From an uncultured Christensenellaceae bacterium (GTDB lineage: Bacteria; Bacillota; Clostridia; Christensenellales; UBA3700), in assembly GCA_944381325.1 (NCBI GenBank), contig CALWKS010000001.1, forward strand, positions 248,001-312,000: 64,000 bases of DNA. Reading direction: 5' to 3'. The notes under the pieces are model-generated. The model had not been told where the DNA came from and ran no database searches. It was given only the letters and a program-made list of their open reading frames with translations. Shown in pieces: positions 60,265-64,000 of the stretch (position 1 is its first letter; each line of letters starts with the position of its first letter). The position numbers and the translations under genes are program-made.

Positions 60265-61448
60265 ACGCGCCTAAATATTTAAGCGTAAGTATCGTAAATA
60301 TGTATATTCACAACGTCTTTGTCGCGGAGGAAATGCTTCATGACATCGACGTGGTAGGCGAGGTCAGCGGTATAAGCGTAGTGCGCGGCCACGCCTATTT
60401 TACTTTAAAGGACAAGGACGCTCAGATAGCTTGCAACAGCTTCAACTGCGCTAAGACTTACGTGCCGAAAAACGGCGAGCTTATCATATTGCACGGAAGC
60501 GTATCCTATTATGGCAAGAACGGCAAGCTCAGTCTGAACGCTGACAGGATAGTACCTTACGGCGCGGGACTTATCGCTCTACGGCTCGAAGAACTCAAGA
60601 ATAAACTTTCAAAAGAAGGCATTTTCGACGTATCTCATAAAAAGCAACCGCCGCGATATTGCAAAAACGTCTGCGTGCTGACATCGACTACGGGTGCGGT
60701 CATCCGCGATATAATCACTACGGTAAGAAGATATAACGACGTTATAGACATCAACGTATACGGCGTTCAGGTGCAGGGCGAAAACAGTGCCGAAAGCATT
60801 GTAAAAGCGCTTTCGATAACGGATATGCTGGGTTTTGACGTTATCATAATCGCGCGCGGAGGCGGCTCGGTCGAAGATCTTATGCCATTTAACGACGAAC
60901 AGCTGGTAAGAAGCATATTTGCCGCCGAAACGCCGATAATTTCTGCTGTCGGACATGAGACCGACTACACACTGTGCGACTTTGTGGCCGATGTCAGAGC
61001 TGCAACGCCTACAGCCGCGGCAGAACTCATCGCATACGACGTAAACGAGATAAAATCAGAGCTTACTGAATTCGCAGTCAATGCAAAGAAGATTCTTATC
61101 GATAAAGTAGGCAAATGCTCAGACAATCTTGCAATGGTTTCAAGACGTATGCTTTCTGCTGCGAAAGCGCGTGCTACTGCGGCTGAAACAGCGCTGAATA
61201 TGTCTTATAGATCACTCTCTAAGTCGGCTGATACCTTGCTTAAGGAGAAGAGAAACAGATACGAAAAGAGCCTTCTGAGTCTGGGTGCGGCAAATCCCGT
61301 AAACATTCTCGAAAAGGGATTTTTCTCCGTCGAAAGCAAAAAAGGCAGAATAAGACGCATTGCTGATTTGACCGAAGGCGATATAATAAACATAAATTCC
61401 GGCGACGGAAGTGCCGAAGCAACTGTCGGCAAAATAAATCTGAAATAA
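60261..61448 (+). CDS. xseA: exodeoxyribonuclease VII large subunit
   Basis: Nuclease subunit degrading single-stranded DNA in both directions. It has 395 residues. An N-terminal OB domain with Gly-His-Ala-Tyr-Phe-Thr-Leu-Lys-Asp-Lys near residue 46 is followed by the catalytic domain with Ala-Arg-Gly-Gly-Gly-Ser-Val-Glu-Asp-Leu near residue 199, Val-Gly-His-Glu-Thr-Asp near residue 231 and Arg-Ala-Ala-Thr-Pro-Thr-Ala-Ala near residue 247, and a coiled coil. The small subunit follows after 18 bases. Confidence 0.97.
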   Translation: MNAPKYLSVSIVNMYIHNVFVAEEMLHDIDVVGEVSGISVVRGHAYFTLKDKDAQIACNSFNCAKTYVPKNGELIILHGSVSYYGKNGKLSLNADRIVPYGAGLIALRLEELKNKLSKEGIFDVSHKKQPPRYCKNVCVLTSTTGAVIRDIITTVRRYNDVIDINVYGVQVQGENSAESIVKALSITDMLGFDVIIIARGGGSVEDLMPFNDEQLVRSIFAAETPIISAVGHETDYTLCDFVADVRAATPTAAAELIAYDVNEIKSELTEFAVNAKKILIDKVGKCSDNLAMVSRRMLSAAKARATAAETALNMSYRSLSKSADTLLKEKRNRYEKSLLSLGAANPVNILEKGFFSVESKKGRIRRIADLTEGDIININSGDGSAEATVGKINLK

Positions 61449-61466
61449 AACTGATAAGGTGACGAT

Positions 61467-61703
61467 ATGAAAAAACAGGACAGCTCATCTTTTGAAAATA
61501 TGCTGGCGCGTATTGACGAGATAACGGAAAAACTTGAAAATCCCGATACAACAATAGACGAAGGAATCAAGCTCTTTGAAGAAGGAGTTAAACTCTCTGC
61601 GCTTTGCAAGGCTAAACTTGACGAAGCGGGCGGAAAGATCACAGAGCTCAAGGGAGAACTCGACAACCTTCAGAAAAGCGAATTCAAGGCGGATAAGAAC
61701 TGA
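61467..61703 (+). CDS. xseB: exodeoxyribonuclease VII small subunit
   Basis: It has 78 residues, mostly helical. Phe-Glu-Asn-Met-Leu-Ala-Arg-Ile-Asp-Glu-Ile near residue 9 and Leu-Phe-Glu-Glu-Gly-Val-Lys-Leu near residue 37 are the family pattern. It binds the coiled coil of XseA. It shares one base with the ispA start. Confidence 0.95.
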   Translation: MKKQDSSSFENMLARIDEITEKLENPDTTIDEGIKLFEEGVKLSALCKAKLDEAGGKITELKGELDNLQKSEFKADKN

Positions 61704-62575
61704 TGAAAGACATAATCAACGTTTACGCAAGTATATTCAATTCAACGCTTGACGAATATTTACTGCACAGACTGGATTGTCCGTCTCCCGTAAAAGAAGC
61801 GGTTGCGTATGCGATGACGGGAGGAGGTAAGCGCCTTCGCCCCATGCTTTGCTATCTCGGGGCTGAATTTGCAGGCAAATCCTGTGAAGAAGTTGCGGAT
61901 TTTGCACTTGCGGTAGAATTGATCCACGGGTATTCGCTGATACATGACGATCTTCCTTGCATGGACAACGACACGCTACGCCGCGGCAAACCCACTACGC
62001 ACGTAAAGTTCGGAGAAGCAGTCGCGCTTCTTGCAGGAGACGCGATGCTAAATTCTGCATACGAAATTCTGCTTGAAACGGTCAATTCTTCACGAGACGT
62101 ACTTGCGGCAAGCTATATTGCAAAATATGCCGGCACTACAGGCATGATCGGCGGTCAGTGTATGGATATCACAGACAACAACGGCGCAGGTTATGACGAG
62201 AACGCTTTACTTTCAATGTATTCAAAGAAAACTTCAGGGCTTCTGATTGCCGCGTTGCTTTCAGGTGCGGTGTCTTGCGGATGCAGTAAGGAAGAGGAGA
62301 TCGACCTTCTGAATTTTGCCGACTATATGGGCGTTGCTTATCAGATAACAGACGATATACTTGATTGCACGTCTACAGAAGAAGTCCTGGGCAAAAACAT
62401 CGGAAGCGATCAGAAGGATGACAAGAAAACTTACGTTGCCGCTTTCGGACTTAAAGCCGCTGAACAAAAGGCAAGAGATTACACTCAGCGCGCAGTCTCC
62501 TGCATATCGGGATACGGAGAGAAGGCAGGCAAACTTATACAGCTTTGTCATTACCTTGTCGAAAGAAAATATTAA
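61703..62575 (+). CDS. ispA: polyprenyl (farnesyl/geranyl) diphosphate synthase
   Basis: trans-Prenyltransferase condensing IPP with allylic diphosphates, supplying UppS. It has 290 residues. The first Asp-rich motif is His-Asp-Asp-Leu-Pro-Cys-Met-Asp-Asn-Asp with Arg-Arg-Gly-Lys-Pro-Thr, near residue 79, and the second is Ile-Thr-Asp-Asp-Ile-Leu-Asp near residue 215. The Gly-Gly-Lys-Arg-Leu-Arg-Pro motif near residue 38 binds diphosphate. Bulky residues before the first motif would set chain length, usually C15 for this locus. It is followed by a terminator. Confidence 0.95.
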   Translation: MKDIINVYASIFNSTLDEYLLHRLDCPSPVKEAVAYAMTGGGKRLRPMLCYLGAEFAGKSCEEVADFALAVELIHGYSLIHDDLPCMDNDTLRRGKPTTHVKFGEAVALLAGDAMLNSAYEILLETVNSSRDVLAASYIAKYAGTTGMIGGQCMDITDNNGAGYDENALLSMYSKKTSGLLIAALLSGAVSCGCSKEEEIDLLNFADYMGVAYQITDDILDCTSTEEVLGKNIGSDQKDDKKTYVAAFGLKAAEQKARDYTQRAVSCISGYGEKAGKLIQLCHYLVERKY

Positions 62576-62603
62576 ACACAAAAAATAATGACGATATTTA
62601 ATT

Positions 62604-62630
62604 GATACCGCGATAAGCGGTATTTTTTTA
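62604..62630 (+). terminator. rho-independent terminator after ispA
   Basis: ATACCGC (62605-62611), 5-nt loop, GCGGTAT (62617-62623), then further T. Confidence 0.88.
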
Positions 62631-62675
62631 CTGCATAATTAATTTTTACTCTGCATTAGCCGTTAAAAATGAAAA

Positions 62676-62689
62676 TATAATTTAACGTG
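62676..62689 (+). promoter_or_regulatory. -10 element directly before a GTG start
   Basis: TATAAT (62676-62681) ends five bases before GTG 62687, with no clear -35 at normal spacing and no Shine-Dalgarno. The mRNA is predicted to begin at or within a base of the start codon. Confidence 0.5.
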
Positions 62690-63277
62690 GCTAAATTTAT
62701 CGGATTTTACAATAATAAAAGCAACGGGACAAAAAGACCGCGTAAAAAGCACTCTGCAGGCTGGGCTTTAAAAATTGTTGTTTTAACATTTATACTTTCG
62801 CTTATATCCAGCGTGCTTTCTCAGGTCGCAGTAGGCGGCAGCGACATACTTATTGCGACAATGTTGTTGATTTTTATGGTGATTACTAGTATAATTTTTG
62901 ATGTAATAGGAGTAAGCGTTACGTCTTGTACCATGTGCGCCGTAAACGGGGCAAATGTCGAAGACGGCAATGTTAAACGTGTTGCGGAAACGCTTATTGC
63001 AAATGCAGAAAAGGTCAATAATATATGTGCTGACGTGATCGGCGACATATGCGGCGTTATGAGCGGCGCATGCGGTGCAAGCATCGTTGCGGCTATTTCA
63101 GGTGCTTTGGGCACTGACGCATTCTTACCGTCGATACTCGTTTCTGCGGTAATCGCATCGGTTACGGTCGGCGGAAAGGCGCTTTGCAAGCGCATTGCTG
63201 TGCGAAATAGCGAAAGTATTGTGCTTTTTACCGCAAGGCGATTGCATTCGGTAATAAAGATTTTTAAAAGGAACTGA
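62687..63277 (+). CDS. conserved-looking membrane protein of unknown function between ispA and dxs
   Basis: It has 196 residues and is not recognised with confidence. The N-terminus is basic (Lys/Arg-rich to residue 23), followed by hydrophobic helices at about 27-46 and 52-80, a small polar helix with many small residues, a Gly/Ala/Cys-rich segment at about 117-140 and another helix at about 143-163, and a basic end. The two-helix start vaguely recalls the N-terminal membrane unit of CorB/CNNM-like proteins, but no binding motif is visible. The start is GTG with a -10 element right before it. dxs follows after three bases, so the two are probably cotranscribed. Confidence 0.7.
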   Translation: MAKFIGFYNNKSNGTKRPRKKHSAGWALKIVVLTFILSLISSVLSQVAVGGSDILIATMLLIFMVITSIIFDVIGVSVTSCTMCAVNGANVEDGNVKRVAETLIANAEKVNNICADVIGDICGVMSGACGASIVAAISGALGTDAFLPSILVSAVIASVTVGGKALCKRIAVRNSESIVLFTARRLHSVIKIFKRN

Positions 63278-63280
63278 AAG

Positions 63281-64000
63281 ATGGGCATTCTCGATAAAGT
63301 GAATTATCCGCAAGATCTGAAAAAGCTGACTTCTGATCAGCTCGTCAATCTTTGCGGCGAAATAAGAGAACTCATTCTTAAAACCGTTTTAGAGCACGGC
63401 GGACATCTTTCTTCCAATCTCGGCGTAGTAGAAGCCGTTGTTGCGCTTCATTATGTATTCAATGCTCCCAAGGATAAAATAATATTCGACGTAGGACATC
63501 AGTGTTACGCGCACAAAATTCTTACGGGCAGAAAAAACGCTGTTTCCACTCTCAGAGAAAACGACGGGCTTTCCGGTTTTCCTAAGATCCAGGAAAGCGA
63601 ATACGACGTGATGAACACAGGACACGCTTCCACCTCGTTATCCGTTGCTTGCGGTCTTGCAAGAGCTTCAGCAGGCGGAGAGCAGATAATTTCTTTTATA
63701 GGCGACGGAGCTATGACCGGCGGTCTCGCATACGAAGCGCTCGGAGACATAGCCTGCATGAAAGAGAAGCAGATCATTGTGCTCAACGACAATGAAATGA
63801 GTATATCAAAAAACGTCGGACTTATCTCAAGTTATCTTGAACGTTTAAGACGTGAAAGAGTTGCAAGACCTTTCTCATTATTCGATCTCAAATATATCGG
63901 CGTAGTTGACGGTCACGACATCAAAGCGCTTATACGCGCATTCAACAAAGCGAAGAAAAGCGAAGAAAGCGTGATCGTTCATATCATGACGAAGAAGGGA
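63281..64000 (+). CDS. dxs: 1-deoxy-D-xylulose-5-phosphate synthase, N-terminal part
   Basis: First enzyme of the MEP pathway, joining pyruvate and glyceraldehyde 3-phosphate with thiamine diphosphate. The first 240 codons are visible; the gene continues past the window. His-Leu-Ser-Ser-Asn-Leu-Gly near residue 42, Val-Gly-His-Gln-Cys-Tyr-Ala-His-Lys near residue 71, and the thiamine diphosphate motif running from Gly-Asp-Gly-Ala-Met-Thr-Gly-Gly near residue 146 to Leu-Asn-Asp-Asn-Glu-Met near residue 168 are intact. AAAAGGA before ATG 63281 fixes the start. Together with dxr, ispG, ispA and uppS it makes this window rich in isoprenoid genes. Confidence 0.97.
   Translation, partial: MGILDKVNYPQDLKKLTSDQLVNLCGEIRELILKTVLEHGGHLSSNLGVVEAVVALHYVFNAPKDKIIFDVGHQCYAHKILTGRKNAVSTLRENDGLSGFPKIQESEYDVMNTGHASTSLSVACGLARASAGGEQIISFIGDGAMTGGLAYEALGDIACMKEKQIIVLNDNEMSISKNVGLISSYLERLRRERVARPFSLFDLKYIGVVDGHDIKALIRAFNKAKKSEESVIVHIMTKKG

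Overview
The window reads as a chromosomal segment of an endospore-forming, low-to-moderate GC member of the Bacillota, most likely class Clostridia. Three observations support this: sigma-E, sigma-G and sigma-K genes plus spoIIGA and a complete spoIIIAA-AH operon; a Clostridia-like gene order (ispG, a polC-derived gene, rimP-nusA-ylxR-ylxQ-infB-rbfA-nrnA-truB-ribF); and a MurE carrying the DNPR motif of meso-diaminopimelate-adding enzymes. Protein divergence suggests an uncultivated lineage, but the species cannot be named from sequence reading alone. Every convincing gene lies on the + strand, and no tRNA, CRISPR array, phage or insertion sequence was seen.

Layout. 1-177: end of a metallophosphoesterase gene. 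178-1114: long non-coding control region with repeated TGGGA boxes and a strong promoter for mraZ. 1115-12280: division and cell wall cluster (mraZ, rsmH, a Tyr/Asp-rich membrane protein in the ftsL slot, a class B PBP, murE, mraY, murD, ftsW, murA, ftsQ), closed by a terminator. 12383-15094: ftsA-ftsZ from their own promoter. 15301-19487: spoIIGA, sigE, sigG, ylmC, nrdR and sigK. 19528-19846: RNase P RNA. 20003-27490: a 2495-residue protein resembling cyclic beta-1,2-glucan synthase. 27607-32266: rarA, a two-gene ABC transporter, ruvX and a DUF1292 protein with a cysteine-rich tail. 32465-40783: rpsB, tsf, pyrH, frr, uppS, cdsA, dxr, rseP, ispG. 40937-42523: a PolC derivative without polymerase or PHP domains. 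42919-50745: rimP to ribF. 50749-53330: a TIM-barrel AP-endonuclease-like protein, an Xaa-Pro peptidase and efp. 53766-58535: spoIIIA operon. 58592-64000: asp23, nusB, folD, xseA, xseB, ispA, an unknown membrane protein and the start of dxs.

The genes fall into linked programmes: lipid II synthesis and septation; the switch from septation to sporulation (SpoIIGA/sigma-E, the SpoIIIA channel, sigma-G, sigma-K); isoprenoid supply for undecaprenyl carrier lipid (dxs, dxr, ispG, ispA, uppS); and translation and transcription factors. Many borders are overlaps of 1-25 bases, indicating translational coupling.

The most noteworthy items are: the NTD-OB-exonuclease protein at the usual polC locus; five genes whose -10 box lies only 5-10 bases before the start codon with no Shine-Dalgarno sequence (probable leaderless mRNAs); the 10-bp-periodic box array before mraZ; the Tyr/Asp-rich protein in the ftsL slot; the DUF1292 protein with a 12-cysteine tail; and the giant glucan synthase-like gene.
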